Positions 1 to 6,097 of a stretch of DNA of 7,019 nt are shown here, one piece after another. The translations under genes and the position numbers were made by a program. This DNA comes from Accumulibacter sp. Lineage in GTDB: Bacteria > Pseudomonadota > Gammaproteobacteria > Burkholderiales > Rhodocyclaceae. Positions within the stretch are counted from its first letter, which is position 1. Every line of letters starts with the position of its first letter. The notes under the pieces are model-generated. The model was not told the DNA's origin. It was given only the letters and a program-made list of their open reading frames with translations, and did not search any database. The DNA lies in the NCBI GenBank assembly GCA_031274075.1, contig JAISQQ010000107.1, positions 1 to 7,019 of the forward strand, given 5' to 3'.

Positions 1-456
1 CGCTATGTCGAACGGATCGCCCGCGCCAAGGCGGAACGCGGCTGGAGCGTCGTCGGCGAGTGCCGGCTGGCGCCGCGGCTGGTGCTGGCCGCCGACACCA
101 CGGTCGAACTCGACGGCGAAATCCTCGGCAAGCCGGTCGACGCCGCCGGTGCGCGGGAGACGCTGCGCCGTCTTTCCGGCCGCGCGCACCGCGTCCTGAG
201 CGCCGTCGCGGTGGCTTTTGAAGATGCCGTCGAAGCGGCCGTTTCCGTCAGCGAAGTGCGTTTCGGCACGATCGACGAGGCGGATATCCGGCGCTACGTA
301 GCCAGCGGCGACCCGATGGACAAGGCCGGCGCCTACGGCATCCAGGGCCGGGCCGGCATGTTCGTCGAACATCTTTCCGGAAGCTATAGCGGCGTGATGG
401 GACTGCCGCTCCATGAAACGGCCCGGCTGCTCAGGCGTTTCGGTTTCCCGCTGTAG
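1..456 (+). CDS. maf: Maf family nucleoside triphosphate pyrophosphatase (dTTP/UTP type), 5' end missing
   Basis: This is the 3' portion of a Maf protein. The frame is open from base 1 and gives 151 residues up to TAG at 454-456. Full-length Maf proteins have about 190-200 residues, so roughly 45 N-terminal residues, including the SxSPRR nucleotide-binding loop, lie outside the window. Family signatures are visible in order: YVERIARAKAE at the start, AADTTV with its acidic residue, LGKPVD, LSGRAHRV, then DKAGAYGIQG and SGSYSGVMGLPLHET near the C terminus. The DKAGAYGIQG form is typical of the YhdE branch, which hydrolyses dTTP, UTP and modified pyrimidine nucleotides to monophosphates, rather than the YceF m7GTP branch. 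The protein acts in the cytoplasm in nucleotide pool clean-up and is linked to septum arrest. Maf is often followed by rng (RNase G) in proteobacteria; here it is followed by a repeat-rich gap and a PilZ gene instead. Family assignment is firm; substrate preference is inferred from the motif. Confidence 0.95.
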   Translation, partial: RYVERIARAKAERGWSVVGECRLAPRLVLAADTTVELDGEILGKPVDAAGARETLRRLSGRAHRVLSAVAVAFEDAVEAAVSVSEVRFGTIDEADIRRYVASGDPMDKAGAYGIQGRAGMFVEHLSGSYSGVMGLPLHETARLLRRFGFPL

Positions 457-616
457 TGTTCAGAGGACAGAAGACGGAGGACAGAGGACAGTGATATTTG
501 CGGGCGCGAAGCGCCCGGTGACTGGATTGCCTTCTGTTTTCTGTCCTTCGGATAGGCGCGTCGCCCGTTTTCCGGTACAGTACGCCGGATTACGAATGCA
601 TGCTGGAACCTGGACC
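457..616. other. Intergenic region with heptad repeats between the maf and PilZ genes
   Basis: No gene is seen in these 160 bases. Most of the region is a symmetrical repeat structure (458-547), described separately. The remainder (548-616) is the leader of the PilZ gene. A weak -10-like TACAGT lies at 576-581, but I could not pair it with a convincing -35 box, so no promoter is called. There is no hairpin followed by a T-run, so the maf transcript has no obvious intrinsic terminator here. Confidence 0.6.
458..547. repeat. Inverted arrays of degenerate GGACAGA heptads around a GC hairpin
   Basis: The left arm is a run of degenerate 7-bp units in one register: GTTCAGA (458-464), GGACAGA (465-471), AGACGGA (472-478), GGACAGA (479-485) and GGACAGT (486-492). 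The right arm carries the complement in the same register: TCTGTTT (533-539) and TCTGTCC (540-546). Thus 464-480 and 530-547 form an imperfect inverted repeat. Between them lies a perfect 7-bp stem, CGGGCGC (501-507) and GCGCCCG (511-517), with a GAA loop. The transcript could fold into a long hairpin with an inner hairpin. It may be a dispersed intergenic repeat of the genome or a small non-autonomous element. No transposase or target-site duplication is seen. Confidence 0.7.
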
Positions 617-1522
617 ATGCTGGCAAGCCTTTTCGGCAAAAGCCTTGGCGCTCTCAAAGATGCCCCTTATACCGCGCAGGGCGGGGGGAAAATCGACCTT
701 GACCGGATCAGGGCGCTGATCGAGTTCTTCCCGATCGGCAAGAAATTGCGTTATTACCCGGAATTCAACCAGGACATCGTCCTCGATACGCTGATCGTCG
801 CCTACTGCGCCAACGGCTTTTTCCTCTATTCGATGGAGTCGATCGAGAGGGACCGGGACGGCCTGCCGGCCGTTCTCCGGGCCAACGAGGGCAAGATCCG
901 CCTGCCCGCCGCGAAGTTGAGCGCCTTCCAGTTGCTGGTTCCGGATACCTCGGACCTGGAGATGAAGCTGGACTACATGCGCCGCGCCCAACTCAGCCGT
1001 AGCGGGCAATTCAGCGCCGGGAACAGCATTTCGCTGATTTCGAACGCCGGCGTGAAGGGCGTTTCGACGGTCGATACCGAGGTCGCCCGGCAGATCGTCC
1101 TGCGCGACGGTCCTTACGCGCACAGGAACATGGTCTTGCTGACGCCGGACCTCGCCACTTTGTCGGTCTCCGACCAGCGCCGCAAGCCGCGTACCCGGAT
1201 CAACGTGCCGGTGACGGTGTTTTTCCCGGTGGAAAACCACAACGGCTGGTGCACCCTGGTCGACGTTTCCGACGCCGAGGTACGCCTGCGGCTGGACGAG
1301 CATGGGCCGGCGCCGGTCCTGCGCGAAGGCGACGCGCTGATCATCGACATTCGCCTGGGCGAAGCCGAGCGCTGCTATTCGGTCAATGGCCTGGTCGTCC
1401 GCTGTTCGGCGGGAACCTGCGTGCTCGAGCTCGACGGCCAGTTCCTGGAAGGGCGCTTCGTCCCCTTCTCCCCGCTGGACCTGCTGGAACTGAAAGCCGG
1501 ACTGCTCAACTACGGCAGATAG
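617..1522 (+). CDS. PilZ-domain protein with degenerate c-di-GMP motif
   Basis: The predicted protein has 301 residues and two parts. Residues 1-185 form a domain I do not recognise, with a hydrophobic core segment (LDTLIVAYCANGFFLYSM, about 56-73). Residues 186-285 look like a PilZ domain, the cyclic-di-GMP receptor fold. It has an arginine-rich start (QRRKPRTR, with the RxxxR pair at R188 and R192), then the strand motif DVSDAE at 216-221, where the usual consensus is D/NxSxxG. The glycine is replaced by glutamate (E221), so binding may be weak or altered. There is no signal peptide or clear membrane anchor, so it is probably cytoplasmic, with a likely role in c-di-GMP control of motility, adhesion or envelope processes. 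ATG at 617 was chosen; an in-frame ATG at 596 would add seven residues, and neither has a good Shine-Dalgarno. The 3' end overlaps the convergent glycosyltransferase-like gene by 13 bp. Confidence 0.85.
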   Translation: MLASLFGKSLGALKDAPYTAQGGGKIDLDRIRALIEFFPIGKKLRYYPEFNQDIVLDTLIVAYCANGFFLYSMESIERDRDGLPAVLRANEGKIRLPAAKLSAFQLLVPDTSDLEMKLDYMRRAQLSRSGQFSAGNSISLISNAGVKGVSTVDTEVARQIVLRDGPYAHRNMVLLTPDLATLSVSDQRRKPRTRINVPVTVFFPVENHNGWCTLVDVSDAEVRLRLDEHGPAPVLREGDALIIDIRLGEAERCYSVNGLVVRCSAGTCVLELDGQFLEGRFVPFSPLDLLELKAGLLNYGR

Positions 1523-2589
1523 GCGGCGATCAGGCGGGCGGCTTGCTCCGCGCCCTGGGGACGCGGCGCTTGCGGCCTGGGCTGGCGCCACAGCCGTTCG
1601 AGGTCCTCGCCCAGCTCGCCGCGCGTCAGCGCGGCGGAGGCCACTTCCCGGCAGCGGGCATTCTTCTCCAGCCACGCGATCAGGCAATCCTGTTCGGGCC
1701 AGTCGTCGTCGCGGCGGACGTAAAGCACCGGCGCGCCGTTGCACGCGGCTTCGGTAAACGTGCCATAGCCCGGTTTGGTGAGCACGGCGTCGACGGAGCG
1801 CAGCAGGTCGGTGAAAGGCATGCGCAGCGGCTCCAGCGCGGTCATGTCGCCGCGCGCGGCGGCCCCGCTTTGCGGCGCCAGATAACGCAGCTTCGGCGTC
1901 ACCGGCCAACGGGCGGTGTGCAGATCCTTGTCGAAGCCGCCGAAGGCGATCAGCACGACGCGCTCGCCGGCCGGCGCGCCGATCCGCCGGCGCAATTCGG
2001 CGCGCCGGTCGCGGCCCAGCGCCGCCACCGGCGCGACCGCGCGCGTGTTCGCCAGGCCGGGCATCGGCATCGCCGGCGTCAGCCGGATGAAGCATTCCGC
2101 GCCGCGGTAGGCCGCCAGGATTTGTTCATGGATCGGCCCGGCCCATGCCTCGCCGCCGAAGACGTGGGCAAAGAGATCGGCCCAGTTGAGCGAACACATC
2201 GACAGCGCGGGAATCCCCGCCCGCGCCGCGCCGGCCAGCGGCAGGTAGGCCACGTCGCTGAGCGCCAGGTCGGGCGAAAGATCGCGCAGGAAGGCCGCTT
2301 CGGCGGCGACCCGATGCTCCCAATCGGCGTGCCAGGCGCGATACGCCGCGCCGCTGGCGGCGCGGTCGATGCGCATGGCGTCGACCATCACGAAACCGAA
2401 ATCGCTGTGCCCGGACAAGGCCGCGAAGGGCGCGTCGATCCGCGAGCGCATCTTTTCCAGCGGCAGGCCGGAGCGGATGGTCAGCCGCAGACCGGGAAGC
2501 CGCCGCGCCAGCGCGTTGAGAACCGGCGCGGCTTGCGCCAGATGGCCGAAACCGTGCGCGGAAATGTCGACGAACAGGTGCCTGGACAT
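1510..2589 (-). CDS. GT-B fold glycosyltransferase-like protein (MurG/UGT-like)
   Basis: The 359-residue product resembles predicted glycosyltransferases of the GT-B fold. The N-terminal Rossmann half opens with a beta strand and the loop HGFGH (12-16), the position where MurG-type and macrolide-type transferases have their glycine-rich acceptor-side loop. A linker is followed by the second half, starting at VVLIAFGGFDKD (211-222). The donor-nucleotide region is TKPGYGTFTEAACNGAPVLY (271-290), followed by DDWPEQD (295-301), matching the KPG..T..E....G.P...EQ pattern of nucleotide-sugar binding. It lacks a signal peptide and is probably cytoplasmic or peripherally membrane-bound. Donor and acceptor sugars cannot be inferred. 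The start is uncertain: ATG at 2589 is preferred, while GTG at 2610 would add seven residues; neither has a clear ribosome binding site. The gene stands alone on the minus strand, with no partner gene to define a pathway. It is very GC-rich. Confidence 0.82.
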   Translation of the reverse strand: MSRHLFVDISAHGFGHLAQAAPVLNALARRLPGLRLTIRSGLPLEKMRSRIDAPFAALSGHSDFGFVMVDAMRIDRAASGAAYRAWHADWEHRVAAEAAFLRDLSPDLALSDVAYLPLAGAARAGIPALSMCSLNWADLFAHVFGGEAWAGPIHEQILAAYRGAECFIRLTPAMPMPGLANTRAVAPVAALGRDRRAELRRRIGAPAGERVVLIAFGGFDKDLHTARWPVTPKLRYLAPQSGAAARGDMTALEPLRMPFTDLLRSVDAVLTKPGYGTFTEAACNGAPVLYVRRDDDWPEQDCLIAWLEKNARCREVASAALTRGELGEDLERLWRQPRPQAPRPQGAEQAARLIAAYLP

Positions 2590-2717
2590 GGTTTTTGACG
2601 TTTCGATCACGCCCGGCGCCGCCGGACGAATAGCATGGAAGAGTCTATGTCTCCCCCAAGCCGGATTATCCCTCTGAAAGAAGAGGTTTCAAGTTGGAGC
2701 GGGTTTGCGATTTTCTC

Positions 2718-2805
2718 TCTGGGAGCGCGGGGCACCCGCCCCGCATTTGACCCGCGCCATGACACCGCCGCCGCTGTTGCGGGGCGGGTGCCCCGCGCTC
2801 CCAGA
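2718..2805. repeat. REPIN-like element: two inverted REP hairpins, 28-bp perfect arms
   Basis: Bases 2718-2745 and 2778-2805 are exact reverse complements over 28 bp, separated by a 32-base spacer. Each arm is itself a hairpin: in the left arm GCGGGGC (2727-2733) pairs with GCCCCGC (2738-2744) around the loop ACCC, preceded by TCTGGGAGC. A short imperfect tail followed by a GC-rich hairpin, present as an inverted pair, is the architecture of REP sequences and of REPINs, which are non-autonomous elements moved by RAYT tyrosine transposases. No RAYT gene is in the window. As RNA, the pair would form a very stable stem between the divergent genes. Similar GGGAGCGCGGGG repeats are known to me from GC-rich proteobacterial genomes; copy number in this genome cannot be judged here. 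Confidence 0.85.
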
Positions 2806-2979
2806 CAAGATCGCCAAGAGCTTCCCGGAAAGTATCGCCTTTTCCGCCGCGCATTTTGGCGTATATCGAAATAAGAAACAAATCGTTCGCCGCCTCGACG
2901 CGGCTTGATAGATTTATCCGTCATCCGGCGCCGGCGCTCGTCGCCTGCCGATGAAGAAGCTCGCGTTTGCCGGCGCGGC

Positions 2980-2991
2980 GGGCCATGGCCC
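2980..2991. promoter_or_regulatory. 12-bp perfect palindrome, possible operator
   Basis: GGGCCATGGCCC is self-complementary without a spacer and lies 51 bases before the ABC operon start codon. A dimeric regulator could bind such a site, but the sequence is short and GC-rich, so chance occurrence is quite possible. No regulator gene is present in the window to pair with it. Confidence 0.25.
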
Positions 2992-3032
2992 ATATCCACT
3001 ATCCGCGCCTTTTTGAAAGAAGCATTTGACAT

Positions 3033-3036
3033 GGAG
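3033..3036 (+). promoter_or_regulatory. Shine-Dalgarno GGAG that favours the ATG at 3043
   Basis: GGAG lies six bases before the ATG at 3043. The other in-frame ATG, at 3031, lies just upstream of this site and has only a weaker purine run (GAAAGAAG, 3015-3022) before it. The signal peptide is complete from either start, so the ribosome binding site is what decides. Confidence 0.6.
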
Positions 3037-3042
3037 AAAGTC

Positions 3043-4026
3043 ATGAACATCAGCACCCGACTGCTGGCCATCGTTTTGTCGCTGTTCGTCGCCGCGCCCG
3101 GCGCCTACGCCGCCGAACAGACCCGGCTGCGCATCAGCAAGCAGTACGGCCTGGGCTACCTGCCCCTGGTCGTGCTCGAAGGACGCAAGCTGCTGGAGAA
3201 AAACGCCAGGGAGGCGGGGCTTGGCGAGCTTACGGTGGAATGGATCACTTTCGCGGGAGGCGCGCCCGCCAACGACGCGCTTCTTTCGGGAAATGTCGAT
3301 CTCATTTCCGGCGGCGTCGCGCCGGCGGTCATCCTGTGGGACAAGACAAAAGGCGCGGCGAAGCTTCTTGCCAGCCTCAACCAGTCGCCCATCGTGCTCA
3401 ACACCTCGAACCCCAAGGTCAGGACGATCAAGGATTTGACGGAAAAGGACAAAATCGCGCTGCCCTCGGTGAAGGTTTCGATCCAGGCGATCACCCTGCA
3501 AATCGCGGCCGCCCGGGAATTCGGGCCGAAGGAATTCGCCCGGCTCGATCCGCTGACCGTCGCGCTGCCGCATCCCGACGCGCTCATCGCCCTCACCTCC
3601 GGCAGGTCGGAAATCACCGGACACCTGACCTTCGAACCGTACATCACCCTGGAGCAGCAGAATCCGAATATCCACCAGGTATTGAGTTCCTACGATCTCT
3701 TCGGCAAGCACACGGCCAACCTGGTGACGACTTCGGCGAAATTCTACGACGCCAATCCGAAGCTCGTCGCGCTCATCATCCAATCCCTGAACGAGGCGAA
3801 CGACTGGATCGCGGCGAATAAAAACGAGGCGGCGCGGCTGTACCTGGAAGTATCGAAATCCAAGGAGCCCGTCGAGCTGATCGAGACGATCATCAGTAAA
3901 CCCGACAGCGTGTATTCGACCCGGCCGCTGAACGTGACGGCCTACAGCGACTTCCTCTACGAGATCGGCACGATCAAGAGCAAACCCAGCGAAAGGGATC
4001 TGTTTTTCCCGAAGGTCTTCGAATAA
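3043..4026 (+). CDS. ABC transporter periplasmic substrate-binding protein (NMT1/SsuA-like)
   Basis: The 327-residue precursor captures a small molecule in the periplasm for the importer encoded by the next two genes. Residues 1-23 form a classic Sec signal peptide: MNISTR, then a hydrophobic run, then AYA before the likely cleavage at A23/A24. There is no lipobox cysteine, so the mature protein should be soluble. The mature part opens with LRISKQYGLGYLPL and continues with GGAPANDALLSGNVDLISGG (about 72-91), the hallmark of NMT1/SsuA/TauA-like binding proteins of nitrate, sulfonate, taurine and thiamine-precursor systems. Further family-like blocks are ILWDKTKG, DKIALPSVKVSIQAITLQ and the C-terminal DLFFPKVF. 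This subfamily is much expanded in betaproteobacteria and its ligands are mostly unknown, so no substrate is assigned. The alternative start at 3031 adds four residues. The gene heads a tightly packed five-gene operon. Confidence 0.93.
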   Translation: MNISTRLLAIVLSLFVAAPGAYAAEQTRLRISKQYGLGYLPLVVLEGRKLLEKNAREAGLGELTVEWITFAGGAPANDALLSGNVDLISGGVAPAVILWDKTKGAAKLLASLNQSPIVLNTSNPKVRTIKDLTEKDKIALPSVKVSIQAITLQIAAAREFGPKEFARLDPLTVALPHPDALIALTSGRSEITGHLTFEPYITLEQQNPNIHQVLSSYDLFGKHTANLVTTSAKFYDANPKLVALIIQSLNEANDWIAANKNEAARLYLEVSKSKEPVELIETIISKPDSVYSTRPLNVTAYSDFLYEIGTIKSKPSERDLFFPKVFE

Positions 4027-4030
4027 GGAC

Positions 4031-4828
4031 ATGGCCGGCACCGCGGTTCACGACGACGACGAGCCTTTTCTGGAGGTCAGGAAGCTTACCCTGCAATACA
4101 AGACGGCGCGTTATCTGATAACGGCGACCCGGGATATTTCCTTCGCGGTCAGGGAATCGGATCGGCTCATTTTGCTCGGGCCGTCGGGCTGCGGCAAATC
4201 GACCATCCTGAAAGCGATCGGCGGTTTCCTGAAGCCGGCCGGCGGCTCCATTACGCTCAACGGCGGCCAGATCAAGAAGCCCGGCGCGGACCGGGCGATC
4301 GTTTTCCAGGAATTCGACCAGCTTTTGCCCTGGAAGACGGCGCTCGAAAACATCGTTTTCGCCATCCGGCAAACGCGCAAGCTCGGCCGCGACGAGGCGG
4401 TGGAAGAAGCCACGGCCCTGTTGAAGAAAGTGAACCTGGGCAAATTCGGCGACACGTATCCGCACGCCCTGTCGGGAGGCATGAAACAGCGGGTGGCGAT
4501 TGCCCGCTGCCTGGCGCTCAAATCGAAAATCATCCTGATGGACGAACCTTTCGCGTCGCTCGACGCGCTGACGCGGCAGAAAATGCAGGAAGAGCTTCTG
4601 GAACTGTGGGCCGAAACGAAATTCACCCTGGTTTTCGTGACGCATTCGATCGACGAGGCGATCACGCTGGGGACGCGCATCATCGTGCTTTCGCCGCATC
4701 CGGGCCGGATCGTCGACGAGTTCGAGCTCGACTGGACGCGGCGCGAGGCAAATAGTCATCTCGAATTCGCCGGCCTGAAGGAGAGGATCACGCGGATTCT
4801 TTTCAGGGACATGGACTATGTCATCTAG
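4031..4828 (+). CDS. ABC transporter ATP-binding protein (nitrate/sulfonate/taurine type)
   Basis: This 265-residue protein is the cytoplasmic ATPase that powers the importer. All nucleotide-binding motifs are intact: Walker A GPSGCGKST (50-58), Q-loop FQEFDQLLPWKT with Q93, signature LSGGMKQR (147-154), Walker B ILMDEP (168-173) with catalytic E172, D-loop SLDA and switch histidine H205 in THSIDEA. The LLPWKT stretch after the Q-loop is characteristic of the SsuB/TauB/NrtD group, consistent with the NMT1-type binding protein just upstream. The length is that of a single-domain ATPase with no regulatory C-terminal extension. The start lies four bases after the previous stop; AAGGA (4025-4029) sits unusually close to the ATG, so translation probably depends on coupling with the preceding gene. 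The end overlaps the permease start by 11 bases. Confidence 0.95.
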   Translation: MAGTAVHDDDEPFLEVRKLTLQYKTARYLITATRDISFAVRESDRLILLGPSGCGKSTILKAIGGFLKPAGGSITLNGGQIKKPGADRAIVFQEFDQLLPWKTALENIVFAIRQTRKLGRDEAVEEATALLKKVNLGKFGDTYPHALSGGMKQRVAIARCLALKSKIILMDEPFASLDALTRQKMQEELLELWAETKFTLVFVTHSIDEAITLGTRIIVLSPHPGRIVDEFELDWTRREANSHLEFAGLKERITRILFRDMDYVI

Positions 4829-5654
4829 CGCGGAAACGGATATTCCCGAAGACGTGAAGCGAAAGCTTTCGCTGTACGAGAAGCTGTACAACATTTCCGC
4901 GCTGCGGAAAATCGTTCTCTTGCTTTTCCTCGCCCTGGCCTGGCAGTTCTATTCGGCCTATATCGACAACCCGCTGATGTTTCCTTCCCTGGCGGATACG
5001 ATGAGCGGGCTGGCGGAAGTCGTCCGCAGCGGAGAGCTGCCCCTGCGCATGACGACTTCGCTGCGCGTCATCGTGGTCGGCTATTCGGGCGGCGTGCTCC
5101 TGGCCGGACTGCTCACGGTCCTGGCCATCACCACGCGCCCCGGGACGGATCTCCTGGAAATCCTGACCTCGATGTTCAATCCGCTTCCCGCCATCGCGCT
5201 TTTGCCGGTGGCCCTGCTGTGGTTCGGCCTGGGGTATCCAAGCATCATCTTCGTGATCGTCCACGCGGTATGCTGGCCGGTGGCGCTGAACATCTATGCC
5301 GGCTTCATGGGCGTCAGCAATACCCTGCGCATGGTGGGCAAGAACTACGAACTCGCGGGCCTGGCCTTCGTCTTCAGGATTCTCGTTCCCGCGGCGTTTC
5401 CCCACATCCTGACCGGGCTGAAAGTCGGCTGGGCCTTTTCCTGGCGCACGCTCATCGCGGCGGAACTCGTCTTCGGCGTGAGTTCGGGCAGCGGCGGCTT
5501 AGGCTGGTTCATCTACGAAAAGAAAAACCAGCTCGACATCAACCTCGTGTTCGCGGGCCTGTTGACAGTCATCATCATCGGCGTGCTGGTGGAAGGCGTC
5601 GTTTTCAAATTCATCGAAGAGAGGACGGTCGTAAAGTGGGGAATGAAATTCTAG
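4818..5654 (+). CDS. ABC transporter permease (BPD_transp_1, SsuC/TauC-like)
   Basis: The 278-residue protein is the inner-membrane channel of the importer and presumably works as a homodimer, since no second permease gene is present. Hydrophobic segments expected to span the membrane lie near residues 31-49, 84-104, 122-138, 142-163, 196-216 and 243-264. The cytoplasmic EAA-type coupling loop that contacts the ATPase is seen at about 174-194 (GKNYELAGLAFVFRILVPAA), with its conserved glycine followed by the hydrophobic-proline end. The N terminus is a charged cytoplasmic tail. AGGGA at 4805-4809 provides a ribosome binding site eight bases before the ATG at 4818, inside the end of the ATPase gene. 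Its 3' end overlaps the next gene by 19 bases. Family assignment is secure; transported substrate is unknown. Confidence 0.93.
   Translation: MSSSAETDIPEDVKRKLSLYEKLYNISALRKIVLLLFLALAWQFYSAYIDNPLMFPSLADTMSGLAEVVRSGELPLRMTTSLRVIVVGYSGGVLLAGLLTVLAITTRPGTDLLEILTSMFNPLPAIALLPVALLWFGLGYPSIIFVIVHAVCWPVALNIYAGFMGVSNTLRMVGKNYELAGLAFVFRILVPAAFPHILTGLKVGWAFSWRTLIAAELVFGVSSGSGGLGWFIYEKKNQLDINLVFAGLLTVIIIGVLVEGVVFKFIEERTVVKWGMKF
5621..5625 (+). promoter_or_regulatory. Shine-Dalgarno GAGGA supporting the GTG start at 5636
   Basis: GAGGA lies ten bases before GTG at 5636, within the 3' end of the permease gene. No in-frame ATG precedes the conserved beta-strand region of the downstream protein, so this site supports a GTG start overlapping the permease. 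Confidence 0.55.
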
Positions 5655-6097
5655 AACTCCTGAACGATGCAGCCAGCGTGAAGATTCTCGTCACCGTCGA
5701 CGAGCAGGGTCTTCCGCACCCGGTAGTGAAAAGCTCCCTGCGTTATTCGGAAGGAAACATCATCTACCTGGAATATCTCGAATCCTCGCGCACCAACCGC
5801 TACATGACCCGGAGCCTGTGGTTCGAAAAGGACGTCGTCATCCTGATTGTCCGGCCCGATGAAAAGAGCTTTGCCGTCGCCGCGCATCCCACGCGCGCGC
5901 TCGTCTGCGGCAAGGAATTCCAGCGCTACTACGAGGAAGCGCAAAGGGAAAGAGATCTCGACCTGGCGACCGTATGGATCATGAAACCCGTCGCCGCAAG
6001 CGACCAGAGCCTGGGGACGAGGGTCGCCGAGGAGACGGCGCGGCGCGCGTATTTTACGCACCTGGACCGGCTGGCGAAGCACGAGGAGACGCCCTGA
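5636..6097 (+). CDS. PNPOx-like split-barrel (putative flavin-binding) protein
   Basis: This 153-residue protein looks like a member of the pyridoxamine-5'-phosphate-oxidase-like split-barrel superfamily, whose members bind FMN, F420 or sometimes heme. The characteristic opening is present: a short helix, then VKILVTVDEQGLPHPV (15-30), the paired strands that start the barrel. A second block is NIIYLEYLESSRTNRYMTRSLWF (two parts, 41-50 and 51-63), where SRTNR is in the position that often contacts the flavin phosphate. Then come the strands DVVILIV (66-72), SFAVAAHPTRALVCG (78-92) and a helical segment rich in E and R. It is short, with no signal peptide, so cytoplasmic. True PNPOx (PdxH) is longer, so a vitamin B6 role should not be assumed. 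The GTG start at 5636 has GAGGA upstream and overlaps the permease by 19 bases. Its stop overlaps the radical SAM start by one base (TGATG), indicating coupled expression. The cofactor and substrate are inferred only at fold level. Confidence 0.8.
   Translation: MGNEILELLNDAASVKILVTVDEQGLPHPVVKSSLRYSEGNIIYLEYLESSRTNRYMTRSLWFEKDVVILIVRPDEKSFAVAAHPTRALVCGKEFQRYYEEAQRERDLDLATVWIMKPVAASDQSLGTRVAEETARRAYFTHLDRLAKHEETP

Larger units (their letters stand above)
2590..3042. other. Divergent intergenic region with REPIN-like element and operon leader
   Basis: I see no gene in this 453-base gap between the divergently transcribed glycosyltransferase gene and the ABC operon. It contains a weak hairpin (CCTCT...AGAGG, 2671-2686), the REP-like inverted pair at 2718-2805, and an AT-rich patch at about 2852-2890 (including GTATATCGAAATAAG) that stands out from the GC-rich surroundings. 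That patch is the most plausible place for the operon promoter, although no good -35/-10 pair is evident. A 12-bp palindrome follows at 2980-2991, then the Shine-Dalgarno of the binding-protein gene. Several frames stay open here on both strands, but their residue composition is arginine- and serine-rich and resembles no family I recognise. Confidence 0.6.

Noticed and set aside
458..492. Heptad repeats as a CRISPR array
   Set aside because: The units are only 7 bp, contiguous and without unique spacers, and no cas genes are present.
501..517. GC hairpin as an intrinsic terminator of maf
   Set aside because: The stem is good but is followed by GTGACTGG rather than a T-run, so it does not fit a Rho-independent terminator.
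590..2095. Long open frame on the minus strand antisense to the PilZ gene and running into the glycosyltransferase region
   Set aside because: Its residues are dominated by Arg, Ala, Gly and Asp without recognisable motifs, and it overlaps two genes with clear family features. It is a side effect of high GC content.
1249..2598. Long plus-strand open frame opposite the glycosyltransferase gene
   Set aside because: It is rich in Arg, Gly and Ala and resembles no family, whereas the minus-strand frame has the HGFGH and donor-binding motifs.
2718..2805. Large inverted repeat as a bidirectional terminator
   Set aside because: It lies between divergent gene starts, where no termination is expected, and neither flank has a clear T-run. 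The nested hairpins fit a REP pair better.
2905..3042. N-terminal extension of the binding protein from an upstream start at 2905
   Set aside because: It would place about 46 Arg-rich residues before a proper signal peptide. The GGAG site before 3043 and the signal peptide argue for the later start.
2811..3042. TPP or cobalamin riboswitch upstream of the importer
   Set aside because: I looked for TPP core strings (CTGAGA, ACCTGATC-like) and a cobalamin B12 box and found none.
2914..4041. Minus-strand open frame antisense to the binding-protein gene
   Set aside because: The plus-strand frame has a signal peptide and NMT1 motifs; the antisense frame has none and is explained by codon bias.
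3974..4894. Minus-strand open frame antisense to the ABC ATPase
   Set aside because: The sense frame carries every ABC ATPase motif; the antisense frame is compositional only.
5636..6097. pdxH, the true pyridoxamine-5'-phosphate oxidase
   Set aside because: The protein is too short and lacks the typical PdxH C-terminal region; only the split-barrel fold is supported.
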